A stretch of 64,000 nucleotides of DNA from Streptomyces sp. NBC_01335 (lineage in GTDB: Bacteria; Actinomycetota; Actinomycetes; Streptomycetales; Streptomycetaceae), in NCBI RefSeq assembly GCF_035953295.1, contig NZ_CP108370.1:1984001-2048000 (forward strand), given 5' to 3'. Positions 33,756 to 43,074 of this stretch are shown piece by piece; the first letter of the stretch is position 1, and each line of letters opens with the position of its first letter. The translations under genes and the position numbers were made by a program. The notes under the pieces are model-generated. The model did not search any database, was not told the DNA's origin, and saw nothing but the letters and a program-made list of their open reading frames with translations.

Positions 33756-35171
33756 GTGAGCATCGAGCGATCCGACGACGAAGCACCCGCCCCCCGGCGG
33801 CCCACGGCCCTGATCGGCGCGGTGGTGGCCGCGGTGGTGCTGGCCGGGGGCGGCGGAGCCTGGTGGGCGGCCACGGCGGACGACGGCGGACGCGGGACGG
33901 AGAAGACCGCAGCCTCGACGCCCGCGTCCCCGACCTCGACCCCGGCCCCGGCCCCCCTGGGCATCTCCCCGCCGGTCGATCCTTCGGTACCGGGCTTCGC
34001 CCCCGGCGAGCCCGCCCCCACGGGCGTGGTCTACCGCGCCACCGGCGACCTGCCGCAGGGCCCGGCGACGGCGCCGGTGCGCCGGACCGCCGCCACCGTG
34101 CCCCTCGCCGAGGTGACCCGCCTGGCCCGGGCGTTCGGCGTCCCGGGCACCCCGACGGCGCAGGACGGCTACTGGCGCCTGGGTGCGGGCGGTTCGAAGC
34201 CGTACCTGGAGGTCTCCCAGGAGGCGCCGGGGACCTGGAAGTACCTGCGCGGCACCGGCGGCCTCTCCCCCTGCCCCTCGGGCGCGGTGTGCGCCGGCGG
34301 CACCTCGGACCGGAACCCGGTGAGCCTCCAGGCGGCGAGGGAGGCGGCCCGGCCGGTGCTCGACGCCCTGGGCCTGGACGACGCCGCGCTCGGCGACGGC
34401 GGACTGCTGGGCGAGCAGCGGGTGGTCCGCGCCGATCCGGTGGTGGACGGACTGCCCACCCGCGGCTGGTCCACCGACGTCCAGGTGGGGCCGGACTCCG
34501 CGGTGACCGGCGCTTCGGGCCGGCTGCTGCTGCCGACGGCCCGGGACGGCGATGCCGCCTACCCGGTGGTGGACGCGGCTGCGGCCCTGGCGACGCTGAA
34601 CGCCGCGCAGGCGTCCACGGCCTCCCCGGCCTGCGCGACGGCCGAGCCCCTGGAGAACGCGGAAGGCGGCCCGAAGACGGCGGGCCCGGAGTGTGTACCG
34701 TCCTCGGGGCGCATCGCGCCGCCGACGACGATGACGGTGGAGAAGGCGGTGTTCGGGCTCTCTGCGCAGCTCGTGGACGAGCGGCCGGCCCTCGTGCCGT
34801 CCTGGCTCTTCACCGTGCGACCGGAGGCGGGCGGCCCGGTCTCCACGGTCGCCCAGGTCGCCGTCGCCCCCGCCTACCTGGAGGCGCCGTCGGCTTCGCG
34901 GCCGGCCCGCGGCGTGACACCGCTCTCGTACACCGAGCGCGGGCGGACGCTGGAGGTGACGTTCTGGGGCGGCGTGTGCGGCACCTACTCGGCGAGCGCC
35001 GAGGAGGACCGTACGGAGGTCAGGGTCACGATCACCGAGCCCCGGCCGAAGCCGGGGACGGCCTGCGTGGCGGTCGCGGAGCGGGTGACCGTGCCGGTGG
35101 CCCTGGACGCTCCGCTCGCCGGGCGGACCGTCCTGGAGACGGCGTCGGGCAGGCCGGTCCCCCGCGGGTGA
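33756..35171 (+). CDS. Membrane-anchored extracytoplasmic protein of unknown function
   Basis: 471 residues, GTG at 33756 with GAAGGAG upstream. A cytoplasmic N-terminus is followed by one membrane segment (ALIGAVVAAVVLAGGGGAWW), a Ser/Thr/Pro/Ala linker and a ~400-residue extracellular region. Cys residues occur in spaced pairs (SPCPSGAVCAG; SPACATAEP with AGPECVPS; GGVCGTY with GTACVAV), which predicts disulfides. The C-terminus is beta-rich (LEVTFWGG, EVRVTITEP). I do not recognise an enzyme family. Probably an envelope-associated Streptomyces protein. Confidence 0.82.
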   Translation: MSIERSDDEAPAPRRPTALIGAVVAAVVLAGGGGAWWAATADDGGRGTEKTAASTPASPTSTPAPAPLGISPPVDPSVPGFAPGEPAPTGVVYRATGDLPQGPATAPVRRTAATVPLAEVTRLARAFGVPGTPTAQDGYWRLGAGGSKPYLEVSQEAPGTWKYLRGTGGLSPCPSGAVCAGGTSDRNPVSLQAAREAARPVLDALGLDDAALGDGGLLGEQRVVRADPVVDGLPTRGWSTDVQVGPDSAVTGASGRLLLPTARDGDAAYPVVDAAAALATLNAAQASTASPACATAEPLENAEGGPKTAGPECVPSSGRIAPPTTMTVEKAVFGLSAQLVDERPALVPSWLFTVRPEAGGPVSTVAQVAVAPAYLEAPSASRPARGVTPLSYTERGRTLEVTFWGGVCGTYSASAEEDRTEVRVTITEPRPKPGTACVAVAERVTVPVALDAPLAGRTVLETASGRPVPRG

Positions 35172-35192
35172 AGCGGCCTGGACCACGAACGC

Positions 35193-35232
35193 ACGAAGGC
35201 GGCCCCGGAATCGCTTCCGGGGCCGCCTTCGT
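35193..35232. terminator. Bidirectional terminator, 18-bp stem
   Basis: 35193-35210 pairs perfectly with 35215-35232 around TCGC, between convergent genes. Confidence 0.92.
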
Positions 35233-35293
35233 CGTACGTCTTCGTTCCGCGGCCGGTCCGTGGACCGGGCGCCTTCAGAAAACCGGTGAGGGT

Positions 35294-35650
35294 TTAGCTG
35301 AAGGAGTCGCCGCAGGCGCAGGAGCCGGTGGCGTTGGGGTTGTCGATCGTGAAGCCCTGCTTCTCGATGGTGTCGACGAAGTCGATCGAGGCACCGCCGA
35401 GGTACGGGGCGCTCATGCGGTCGGTGACGACCTTGACTCCGTCGAAGTCCTTCACGACGTCGCCGTCGAGCGAGCGCTCGTCGAAGAAGAGCTGGTAACG
35501 CAGGCCGGAGCAGCCGCCGGGCTGTACGGCGACGCGCAGGGCGAGGTCGTCGCGGCCCTCCTGGTCCAGCAGGCCCTTGACCTTGGCTGCGGCGGCGTCG
35601 GACAGGAGGATGCCGTCGCTCACGGTGGTGGTCTCGTCCGATACGGACAT
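35294..35650 (-). CDS. HesB/IscA/ErpA-type iron-sulfur carrier
   Basis: 118 residues, usual A-type carrier length. The three Fe-S Cys are in VAVQPGGCSGLRYQLFF and GSCACGDSFS near the C-terminus. It delivers Fe-S clusters to apoproteins. Start ATG 35650, with GGAGAGAAGCAG upstream, is preferred over the longer frame to 35746. It is divergent from nadA, which encodes a 4Fe-4S enzyme; orthologues of this gene sit near ctaC and adoK in mycobacteria (Rv2204c). Confidence 0.93.
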   Translation of the reverse strand: MSVSDETTTVSDGILLSDAAAAKVKGLLDQEGRDDLALRVAVQPGGCSGLRYQLFFDERSLDGDVVKDFDGVKVVTDRMSAPYLGGASIDFVDTIEKQGFTIDNPNATGSCACGDSFS

Positions 35651-35774
35651 CTGCTTCTCTCCCGGGTTGTACGGACTGCTTGCCGACGGTGCAACCGTCG
35701 CGCGCGCGGATTCATTCCGCGCCCGCGTCCGTCTGTTCTTTTTCATGCTCGCACACGGCGCGCGCGAGGGTATG

Positions 35775-35844
35775 CGTCACATCGACGGTAACGACGTCGT
35801 CAAACTGACGCGATCCGGCTATCATAGATAACGTCAAATAGACG
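35775..35844. promoter_or_regulatory. Three CGTC-N5-GACG inverted repeats between the Fe-S carrier gene and nadA
   Basis: CGTCACATCGACG (35775-35787), CGTCAAACTGACG (35798-35810) and CGTCAAATAGACG (35832-35844) share the same 13-bp dyad. They lie in the only intergenic region, 79-148 bp before nadA. A candidate operator cluster for a NAD- or Fe-S-responsive regulator. Confidence 0.6.
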
Positions 35845-35922
35845 AAAAGACTCCCGGCGCCGGCCCTCGGCCTCACCGAATGCCTCCGCCGCGCTCATCA
35901 ATGACAAGAAAGGGTGCGTGAC

Positions 35923-37110
35923 GTGACCACGGCCCACCCCCCTGTGGAACTCGATGTTCAGCCGTCGCCCCTGGCCCTGCTCCTGCTCGGCCGTGAGGCC
36001 GACCCGAGGAGCGAGCGCGGTGTGGAGTGCCCCGGCGACCTTCCCTCCCCGTCCGACCCGGACCTGGTGGAGCGCGCCCGCGCCGCCAAGGAGAAGCTCG
36101 GGGACAAGGTGTTCGTCCTCGGCCACCACTACCAGCGCGACGAGGTCATCCAGTTCGCGGACGTCACCGGCGACTCCTTCAAGCTGGCCCGTGACGCCGC
36201 CGCCCGCCCGGAGGCCGAGTACATCGTCTTCTGCGGTGTGCACTTCATGGCCGAGTCCGCGGACATCCTGACCGGTGACGACCAGAAGGTCGTGCTGCCC
36301 GACCTGGCGGCGGGCTGCTCGATGGCCGACATGGCCACCGCCGAGCAGGTCGCCGAGTGCTGGGACGTGCTGACCGAGGCCGGCGTGGCCGACCGGGTCG
36401 TCCCCGTCTCGTACATGAACTCCTCCGCCGACATCAAGGCGTTCACCGGCCGCCACGGCGGCACCATCTGCACCTCCTCCAACGCCGAGCGGGCGCTGGA
36501 GTGGGCCTTCGAGCAGGGCGACAAGGTCCTCTTCCTCCCCGACCAGCACCTGGGCCGCAACACCGCCGTCCGGGACATGGGGATGTCGCTGGAGGACTGC
36601 GTCCTCTACAACCCGCACAAGCCGAACGGCGGCCTGACGGCGCAGCAGCTGCGCGACGCGAAGATGATCCTGTGGCGCGGGCACTGCTCGGTGCACGGGC
36701 GCTTCTCGGTGGAGTCGGTGGAGGACGTCCGCGCGCGCATTCCCGGCGTCAACGTCCTGGTGCACCCGGAGTGCAAGCACGAGGTCGTCGCGGCGGCCGA
36801 CCAGGTCGGCTCGACGGAGTACATCATCAAGGCGCTGGAAGCGGCCCCGGCCGGCTCCAAGTGGGCCATCGGTACGGAGCTGAACCTGGTGCGCCGTCTG
36901 GCGAATCGTTTCGCTGCCGAGGACAAGGAGATCGTCTTCCTCGACAAGACGGTCTGCTTCTGCTCCACGATGAACCGGATCGACCTGCCCCACCTGGTCT
37001 GGACGCTGGAGTCGCTGGCCGAGGGCAAGCTGGTCAACCGGATCGAGGTCGACCCGGAGACCGAGAAGTACGCCAAGCTGGCGCTGGAGCGGATGCTCGC
37101 GCTGCCGTAG
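35923..37110 (+). CDS. nadA: Quinolinate synthase A
   Basis: 395 residues. It condenses iminoaspartate with dihydroxyacetone phosphate to quinolinate, the first committed intermediate of de novo NAD synthesis, using a 4Fe-4S cluster. FVLGHHYQRDEVIQFAD is the substrate His region; cluster Cys candidates are in IVFCGVHFMAESADIL, CTSSNAE, VHPECKHEV and VCFCSTMNRID. GTG 35923 is preferred over GTG 35914 because AAGAAAGG is 10 bp upstream of it. Confidence 0.96.
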   Translation: MTTAHPPVELDVQPSPLALLLLGREADPRSERGVECPGDLPSPSDPDLVERARAAKEKLGDKVFVLGHHYQRDEVIQFADVTGDSFKLARDAAARPEAEYIVFCGVHFMAESADILTGDDQKVVLPDLAAGCSMADMATAEQVAECWDVLTEAGVADRVVPVSYMNSSADIKAFTGRHGGTICTSSNAERALEWAFEQGDKVLFLPDQHLGRNTAVRDMGMSLEDCVLYNPHKPNGGLTAQQLRDAKMILWRGHCSVHGRFSVESVEDVRARIPGVNVLVHPECKHEVVAAADQVGSTEYIIKALEAAPAGSKWAIGTELNLVRRLANRFAAEDKEIVFLDKTVCFCSTMNRIDLPHLVWTLESLAEGKLVNRIEVDPETEKYAKLALERMLALP

Positions 37111-37122
37111 GGCTCGCACGCC

Positions 37123-37178
37123 GTGTACGGCGAAGGGCCCGGTGCACGGCGAAGGGCCCGGCGTACGGAGAGGGCCCG
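37123..37178. repeat. 19-bp tandem repeats after nadA
   Basis: GTGTACGGCGAAGGGCCCG (37123-37141), GTGCACGGCGAAGGGCCCG (37142-37160) and GCGTACGGAGAGGGCCCG (37161-37178). The last overlaps the left arm of the terminator, so the repeats may have arisen from it. Confidence 0.85.
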
Positions 37179-37224
37179 GCCCCCGCACTCCCGTGAGGAG
37201 AGTGCGGGGGCCGGGCCCTTTTCG
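37171..37224 (+). terminator. nadA terminator, 20-bp stem with T run
   Basis: 37171-37190 pairs perfectly with 37200-37219 and is followed by TTTTC, the most canonical intrinsic terminator of the window. Confidence 0.92.
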
Positions 37225-37238
37225 GTTGCGTGGCGGGG

Positions 37239-40200
37239 TCAGACGCCGGAGTGGGCCGCCTCGCGGGAGCCGTCCGTACCGGAGTCCGTGCCCGTACCGG
37301 AGCCGGAGTCGCCCTGCGCGGGGACCTCGCCCTTCGCCGCGCGCTTGGCCGCCCTCCTCTTGGCCCGGCGCTCCTTGCGCAGCTCCACCATGGCGTACAG
37401 CGTCGGCACCAGCAGGAGCGTCAGCAGGGTGGAGGTGATGAGTCCGCCGATCACGACGACGGCCAGCGGCTGGGAGATGAGCCCGCCCTCGCCGGTGATG
37501 CCGAGCGCCATCGGCAGCAGCGCGAAGATCGTCGCCAGCGCGGTCATCAGGATCGGGCGGAGCCGGTGACGGCCGCCCTCGACGACCGCCTCGACGACGC
37601 CCATGCCCTGGGACCGGTACTGGTTGATCAGGTCGATCAGCACGATCGCGTTGGTGACCACGATGCCGATGAGCATCAGCATGCCGATCATCGCCGGGAC
37701 GCCCATCGGGGTGCCGGTGACGAGCAGCAGACCGATCGCGCCGGTGGCCGCGAAGGGGATGGAGACCAGCAGGATCAGCGGCTGGATCAGCGAACGGAAG
37801 GTCGCCACCAGCAGCATGAAGACGATCGCGACGGCCGCCAGCATGGCGAGGAAGAGCTTCGTGTACGCGTCGCTCTGGTCCGCGCTGACGCCGCCGATGG
37901 TGGCGGTGGCACCCTCGGGGAGGTCCAGCGCGTCGAGCTTCTTCGTCAGCTCCTGGGTCACCCCGCCGGTGTCCTCGTCGGTGGGGCGCGCCGTGATGGT
38001 GGCGGAGCGCTGGCCGTCGATCCGGGTCATGGAGACCGGGCCGGGGACCAGTTCGACGTCCGCGATCTGACCGAGCCGGACGGCGCCGACCTTCAGGTCC
38101 TTGAGCTGGTCCATGGTGGTGGCCGGGGTCGCGGACTTCACGACGATGTCGCGCTCGCTGTCGTCGAGCAGGGCCTTGCCCGACTTCGTACCGCCGACCG
38201 CGCCGGTGACGAGCGCGCCGAGCGTGGTCTGGTCGAAGCCGGCCGCGGCCGCCTTGTCGTTGGCGCGGACCGAGATGCGCTGGACGCTCTGCGCGAGGTC
38301 GCTCTGGACGTCGGTGACGCCGTCCAGCTTCTCCACCTCGGCGCGCACCTTCTCGGACGCCTTCTCCAGCACGTCCCGGTCGGCGGCCTTGACCACGACG
38401 CTCAGGTCCTGGCTGCCGAAGCCGCCGCCCGCCGCGATGCTGGTCTGGCCGATGCCGTCCAGCTTCGCGAGGCCGTCCTCGATCCGCTTCTGGGCCGCGT
38501 CGTAGTCGCCGGCGTTCTTCAGAGTGATCTGGTACGAGGCCTGGTTGGCGCCCGTGCTGCCGCCGAAGGCGGCCAGGAAGCCGGAGGAGCCGACGGTGAC
38601 CTGGTAGTCCTTCACGCTCTTGTCGGACGCGATGACCTGTTCGACCTTGCGGGCGGCCTCGTCGGCCGCGCCCAGACTGGTGCCCGGAGGCAGCTCCTGG
38701 GTGAGGGAGAGGACTTCCTGCTCGCCCTGGTCGAAGAGGGTCGTCTTCAGGAGCGGGGCCATGCCGAACGTGCCGAGCAGGATCACCAGCGCGATCACCA
38801 CGCTGGTGACGCGGCGGCGGGTCGCGAAGCCCAGGACCGGGACGTAGAGCCGCTGGAGCCGGCTCGCCGCCTCCTTCTCCTCGGCCTTGCGGCGGGCCTC
38901 GTCCGGGTTCTCGTCGGTGCCCTTGGGGGCGCGCAGGAACCAGAAGGACAGCACGGGCACCACGGTCAGCGAGACTAGCAGGGAGGCCAGCAGCGCCGCC
39001 GTGACGGTGAGCGAGAACGAGCCGAAGAGCTGGCCGACCATGCCGCCGACGAGGCCGATCGGCAGGAAGACGGCGACGGTGGTGAGCGTCGAGGCGGTGA
39101 CCGCTCCGGCGACCTCCTTGACGGCGGCGATGATCGCCGGCTGGCGCTCCTCGCCGTAGCCGAGGTGCCGCTTGATGTTCTCCAGGACGACGATCGAGTC
39201 GTCGACGACCCGGCCGATCGCGATGGTCAGCGCCCCGAGGGTGAGCATGTTGAGCGACAGGTCGCGGGTCCACAGCACGATGAGCGCGAGAACCACGGAG
39301 AGCGGGATGGAGACCGCGGTGACGAGCGTCGAGCGGATCGACGCCAGGAAGATCAGGATCACCACGACGGCGAAGACCAGGCCGAGCGCACCCTCGGTGG
39401 TGAGGCCGGAGATCGCCTTGGAGACGGCCGGGCCCTGGTCGGTGACGACCGTCAGCTCCGCGCCGTCACCCAGGTCCTTGCGCAGGTCGGAAAGCTTCTT
39501 GTCGACCGCGTCGGAGATGGCGACGGCGCTGCCGTCCTTGTCCATCGTCGCCATCACGGCGAGGCTGGGCTTGCCGTTGGTGCGGGTGATGGAGACCGGC
39601 GCGGCCTCCTCCTGCTTCACCGTGGCGACGTCGCCGAGGCGGACCGGCTTGCCGGGCTTGGCGGCGGCCCCGGGAGCGCCGGTGGCGGCACCGGGGACGA
39701 TCCGGACGTCCTCGATCTGCTGGAGCGAGGTGAACCCGCTGCCGACCTGGATGGTGCGGCTCTTGCCGGACTCGGCGAAGGAGCCGGCCGCCATGGTGCC
39801 GCCGGCCGCCTGGAGCGCCTGGGAGACGGAGGACGCCGAGAGACCGGCCGCCGCGAGCTTCCTGTCGTCGGGGACGACGGAGACCTGCACGTCCTGGACA
39901 CCGCTGATCGCGACCTGGCCGACGCCCTCGATGTCCTCCAGCGCGGGCACGACGGTGTGGTCCAGCTGGTCGGCGAGCGCCTGCTGGTCCTTGTCCGAGG
40001 TGACGGCGAGGACCACGGTCGGGATGTCGTCGGTGGAACCGGCGACGACCTGCGGGTCGACGCCCTCGGGGAGCTGGTTGCGCGCCCGGTTCACGGCCTG
40101 CTGGATGTCGGCGACGAGCTGCTTGGTGCCCTCGTCCCCGAAGTCGAAGCTGGCCATGACGATGGCGTTGCCCTCGCTGGCGGTCGAGGTGACGCTCTCG

Positions 40201-40433
40201 ATGCCGTCGACGGCCTTGATGGAGTTCTCGAGCGGTTCGACGACCTGCTTCTCGACCACATCGGGGGACGCCCCCTGATAGGGCGCCAGGACCGACACCA
40301 TCGGCAGCTCGATGGTCGGCAGCAGCTGCTGCTTGAGCTGGGGGATCGCTATCGCCCCGAAGACGAGCGCGACGATGGAGATCAGCCCGATCAGGGCCCG
40401 TTGCGCGAGGCTGAACCTTGACAGCCAGGACAT
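37239..40433 (-). CDS. RND efflux transporter permease (HAE1/AcrB-like)
   Basis: 1064 residues with twelve membrane segments and two large extracytoplasmic loops. The N-terminus MSWLSRFSLAQRALIGLIS is typical; GRVVDDSIVVLENIKRHL is the TM4 motif with the paired Asp of the proton relay, and GIVVTNAIVLIDLINQYRSQ is the TM10-11 repeat. Loops contain porter domain repeats (PTVVLAVTSD; AISGVQDVQVSVVPD). There is no partner membrane-fusion gene here, as expected for a Gram-positive. Substrate unknown. The C-terminus ends in a charged, Gly/Ser/Thr-rich tail. Confidence 0.94.
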   Translation of the reverse strand: MSWLSRFSLAQRALIGLISIVALVFGAIAIPQLKQQLLPTIELPMVSVLAPYQGASPDVVEKQVVEPLENSIKAVDGIESVTSTASEGNAIVMASFDFGDEGTKQLVADIQQAVNRARNQLPEGVDPQVVAGSTDDIPTVVLAVTSDKDQQALADQLDHTVVPALEDIEGVGQVAISGVQDVQVSVVPDDRKLAAAGLSASSVSQALQAAGGTMAAGSFAESGKSRTIQVGSGFTSLQQIEDVRIVPGAATGAPGAAAKPGKPVRLGDVATVKQEEAAPVSITRTNGKPSLAVMATMDKDGSAVAISDAVDKKLSDLRKDLGDGAELTVVTDQGPAVSKAISGLTTEGALGLVFAVVVILIFLASIRSTLVTAVSIPLSVVLALIVLWTRDLSLNMLTLGALTIAIGRVVDDSIVVLENIKRHLGYGEERQPAIIAAVKEVAGAVTASTLTTVAVFLPIGLVGGMVGQLFGSFSLTVTAALLASLLVSLTVVPVLSFWFLRAPKGTDENPDEARRKAEEKEAASRLQRLYVPVLGFATRRRVTSVVIALVILLGTFGMAPLLKTTLFDQGEQEVLSLTQELPPGTSLGAADEAARKVEQVIASDKSVKDYQVTVGSSGFLAAFGGSTGANQASYQITLKNAGDYDAAQKRIEDGLAKLDGIGQTSIAAGGGFGSQDLSVVVKAADRDVLEKASEKVRAEVEKLDGVTDVQSDLAQSVQRISVRANDKAAAAGFDQTTLGALVTGAVGGTKSGKALLDDSERDIVVKSATPATTMDQLKDLKVGAVRLGQIADVELVPGPVSMTRIDGQRSATITARPTDEDTGGVTQELTKKLDALDLPEGATATIGGVSADQSDAYTKLFLAMLAAVAIVFMLLVATFRSLIQPLILLVSIPFAATGAIGLLLVTGTPMGVPAMIGMLMLIGIVVTNAIVLIDLINQYRSQGMGVVEAVVEGGRHRLRPILMTALATIFALLPMALGITGEGGLISQPLAVVVIGGLITSTLLTLLLVPTLYAMVELRKERRAKRRAAKRAAKGEVPAQGDSGSGTGTDSGTDGSREAAHSGV

Positions 40434-40650
40434 GGGTTACGTCTCTCTTCTGTGGCGTACGCGGTGACGGGCGGATGCGTGAGTCGAAGGGGACACACCC
40501 GACCCACTCATACGATCCCTGATGTCCCGCGGCCGAACGTCGGCCCCCCGGGTGCTTTTTGCGGCCTCCGTGTACCGCAGCTGGAGTACGCCGTCTCCAC
40601 CCGGTCCGCACCCCCGGCGGTACCCGCGCCCGCGCCGCCCGGCGCCGGGG

Positions 40651-41340
40651 TCACGCGCCCCGGGGGCGTACCAGTCCCGACTCGTAGGCGATGACGACCA
40701 GTTGGGCGCGGTCGCGGGCGCCGAGCTTCGCCATGGCCCGGTTCACATGGGTCTTGACGGTGAGCGGGCTGACGGCGAGGCGTTCGGCGATCTCGTCGTT
40801 GGAGTGCCCGGCGGCGACCTGGACGAGCACCTCGCGTTCGCGGACGGTGAGCGCGTCCAGCCGTTCGGCGTGGGCGGCGGCGTCGGGCAGCTCGTCCGAG
40901 GAGGCCGCCTGCGCGAGGAAGGTGGCGATCAGCCCCTTGGTCGCCACCGGGGAGAGCAGCGCCTCGCCGGCGGCGGCGACGCGTATCGCCTGGAGCAGCT
41001 CCTCGGGTTCCGCGCCCTTGCCGAGGAAGCCGGAGGCCCCGGCCCGCAGCGACTGCACGACGTACTCGTCCACCTCGAAGGTGGTCAGCATGACGACCCG
41101 TACGCCGGACAGCGCCGGGTCCGCGCTGATCAGCCGGGTCGCGGCGAGGCCGTCGGTGCCGGGCATCCGGATGTCCATCAGCACCACGTCGGGGGCGGTG
41201 GCGCGGGCGAGTTCCACCGCCTGGGCGCCGTCGGCCGCCTCGCCGACGACCCGCATGTCGGGTTCCGAGTCGACCAGCACCCGGAACGCGCTGCGCAGCA
41301 GCGCCTGGTCGTCGGCGAGCAGCACCCTGATCACGCTCAC
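40651..41340 (-). CDS. NarL/FixJ-family response regulator
   Basis: 229 residues: receiver domain (IRVLLADDQALLRSAFRVL; phosphoacceptor Asp 56 in VLMDIRMPGTDG; GFLGKGAEPEEL with the K of the switch) and a LuxR-type HTH (LTVREREVLVQVAAGHSNDE, then LTVKTHVNRAMAKLGARDRA). GTG 41340 overlaps the kinase stop by 4 bp (GTGA). DNA targets unknown; it may control the neighbouring RND gene, a positional inference only. Confidence 0.95.
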   Translation of the reverse strand: MSVIRVLLADDQALLRSAFRVLVDSEPDMRVVGEAADGAQAVELARATAPDVVLMDIRMPGTDGLAATRLISADPALSGVRVVMLTTFEVDEYVVQSLRAGASGFLGKGAEPEELLQAIRVAAAGEALLSPVATKGLIATFLAQAASSDELPDAAAHAERLDALTVREREVLVQVAAGHSNDEIAERLAVSPLTVKTHVNRAMAKLGARDRAQLVVIAYESGLVRPRGA

Positions 41341-42593
41341 GCGAGTCCCCCCGTGCGATCCGGAGCGCCCGGTCGGGCGTCCACCGGGAGGATCGCATGC
41401 ACCCGGAACCCGCCGCCGTAGCGGGGGCCGGCCGTGAGGGTGCCGCCGAGCGCGGTGACGCGTTCGCGCATGCCGAGGAGGCCGTGGCCGCCGCCGAGTC
41501 CGCCCTGGGCGGGGACGGCGGGGGTGCCGCGGCCGTTGTCGAGCACGGTCACCTCGGCCACGGCTCCGACCCGTACGACGCTGACCTCGGCCTTCGTGCC
41601 GGCTCCGGCGTGCTTGCGCACATTGGTCAGGGCTTCCTGGACGACCCGGTACGCGGCCAGGTCGACGGCGGCGGGCAGCGGGGCGGCCTGCTCGGGGCAG
41701 GCGACCTCGACGGGGAGTCCGGCGTTGCGGAAGGTGGCGACCAGTTCGCCGAGGACGGCGAGGCCGGGCGCGGGTTCGGTGGGGGCGGTGGGGTCGCCGG
41801 ACTGGCGCAGCAGCCCCACGGTGGCGCGGAGTTCGTTGAGCGCGGAGCGGCTGGCGTCCCGTACGTGCGCGAGCGCCTCCTTGGCCTGGTCGGGGCGCTT
41901 GTCCATGACGTGGGCGGCGACCCCGGCCTGGACGTTGACCAGCGCGATGTGGTGCGCGACGACGTCGTGCAGGTCGCGGGCGATGCGCAGGCGCTCCTCG
42001 GCGACCCGGCGGCGGGCCTCCTCGTCCCGGGTCCGCTCGGCGCGTTCGGCGCGTTCCCGGATCGCGTCGATGAAGGCCCGGCGGCTGCGTACGGCGTCCC
42101 CGGCCGCCCCGGCGAGGCCGGTCCAGGCGACGACGCCCAGGTTGACCTGGCTGTACCAGGGGGCGGCGCCGAAGATCATCGCGGTGGCGGCGAGCGCGCC
42201 GCTGGTGACCAGTCCGACCCGCCAGGTGGTGGGCCGGTCGGTGCGGGAGGCGACGGTGTAGAGGGCCACGACCGCGCTCATCACCACCGGTCCCGGCGGG
42301 TCCACCACCACGAACTCCACGACCGACAGGCAGCAGGTGAAGCCGAGCACCTGGAGGGCCCGCCTCCTGCGCAGCACCAGCGCCGCGGCGCCGAGCAGCA
42401 TCAGGACGACGCTGGACACGGCGGGGGTCCGCGAGCCGAAGGAGGGCCCGTGGTGGCCGGGGCCGCCGGAGTCGGCGAAGGAGGCCACGAGCATGGTCCC
42501 GAGGACGGCGAGGGCGAGCGCCGCGTCGAAGGCGAGCGGGTGGTCCCGCAGCCAGCGGCGGGCGCGCGCGAGTCCGGTTCCGAGGGTGGTCAC
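41337..42593 (-). CDS. Sensor histidine kinase, HisKA_3 (NarL-type) family
   Basis: 418 residues from GTG 42593 (TTG at 42602 is an alternative). Four to five N-terminal membrane segments with little extracellular sequence, then RIARDLHDVVAHHIALVNV with the phosphoaccepting His, and an HATPase domain with VVQEALTNVRKHA (N box), VLDNGRGTP and GGGHGLLGMRERV (G boxes). It phosphorylates the downstream regulator. The lack of a sensory loop suggests signal detection within the membrane, as in LiaS-type kinases. Confidence 0.94.
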   Translation of the reverse strand: MTTLGTGLARARRWLRDHPLAFDAALALAVLGTMLVASFADSGGPGHHGPSFGSRTPAVSSVVLMLLGAAALVLRRRRALQVLGFTCCLSVVEFVVVDPPGPVVMSAVVALYTVASRTDRPTTWRVGLVTSGALAATAMIFGAAPWYSQVNLGVVAWTGLAGAAGDAVRSRRAFIDAIRERAERAERTRDEEARRRVAEERLRIARDLHDVVAHHIALVNVQAGVAAHVMDKRPDQAKEALAHVRDASRSALNELRATVGLLRQSGDPTAPTEPAPGLAVLGELVATFRNAGLPVEVACPEQAAPLPAAVDLAAYRVVQEALTNVRKHAGAGTKAEVSVVRVGAVAEVTVLDNGRGTPAVPAQGGLGGGHGLLGMRERVTALGGTLTAGPRYGGGFRVHAILPVDARPGAPDRTGGLA

Positions 42594-42787
42594 GTCGGGC
42601 AACGGTACGGCGTGCGGAAAGCGGGGCGGCCGGGGCGGCGGGCATCGCGCTCCGGTACGCCCCCGTGCACGTACGTGCGCGCCCCGAGGGGATCCCGGTA
42701 CGCACGCACACGCGCCGCCGCCCGCCCGGGGGTCCGGGCGGGCGGCGGCGCGGAGTGGAGCGCTCGGCGCGCGTGCGGTGGATCGGG

Positions 42788-43066
42788 TCAGCCGGGGATG
42801 AGCCCGTCGTCGTGGAGCATGGCGCGGACCTCTTCGAGGGTGGCGTCGGGAGACGGCAGGATCAGCTCGGACGGCTCCAGGGAGTCGTCCGGCAGCGGCG
42901 AGCCCAGCTCGCGCACCCGGCCGAGCAGGCGGTGCAGCGTGGTGCGGAAACCGGGTCCGTCACCACGCTCCATCTCCGCGAGCAACTCGTCGTCGAGCGT
43001 ATTCAGCTCGGCGAACGTGCCGTCGGCCAGTTCTACCTGGCCCTCCCCCATGATCCGTACGATCAT
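42788..43066 (-). CDS. pspAA: PspA-associated protein PspAA
   Basis: 92 residues starting MIVRIMGEGQVELADGTFAE, 8 bp after the pspA stop. This N-terminus and the acidic SPDATLEEVRAMLHDDGLIPG tail are typical of the small PspAA partner of actinobacterial PspA. It is thought to act with PspA in envelope stress response. Confidence 0.9.
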   Translation of the reverse strand: MIVRIMGEGQVELADGTFAELNTLDDELLAEMERGDGPGFRTTLHRLLGRVRELGSPLPDDSLEPSELILPSPDATLEEVRAMLHDDGLIPG

Positions 43067-43074
43067 GACCGTCC

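Noticed and set aside
35800..39273. 1157-residue open frame on the minus strand
   Set aside because: It runs through the Fe-S carrier region, nadA antisense and the RND gene in the wrong frame; composition is Arg/Gly/Pro/Ala-rich, typical of a shadow in GC-rich DNA.
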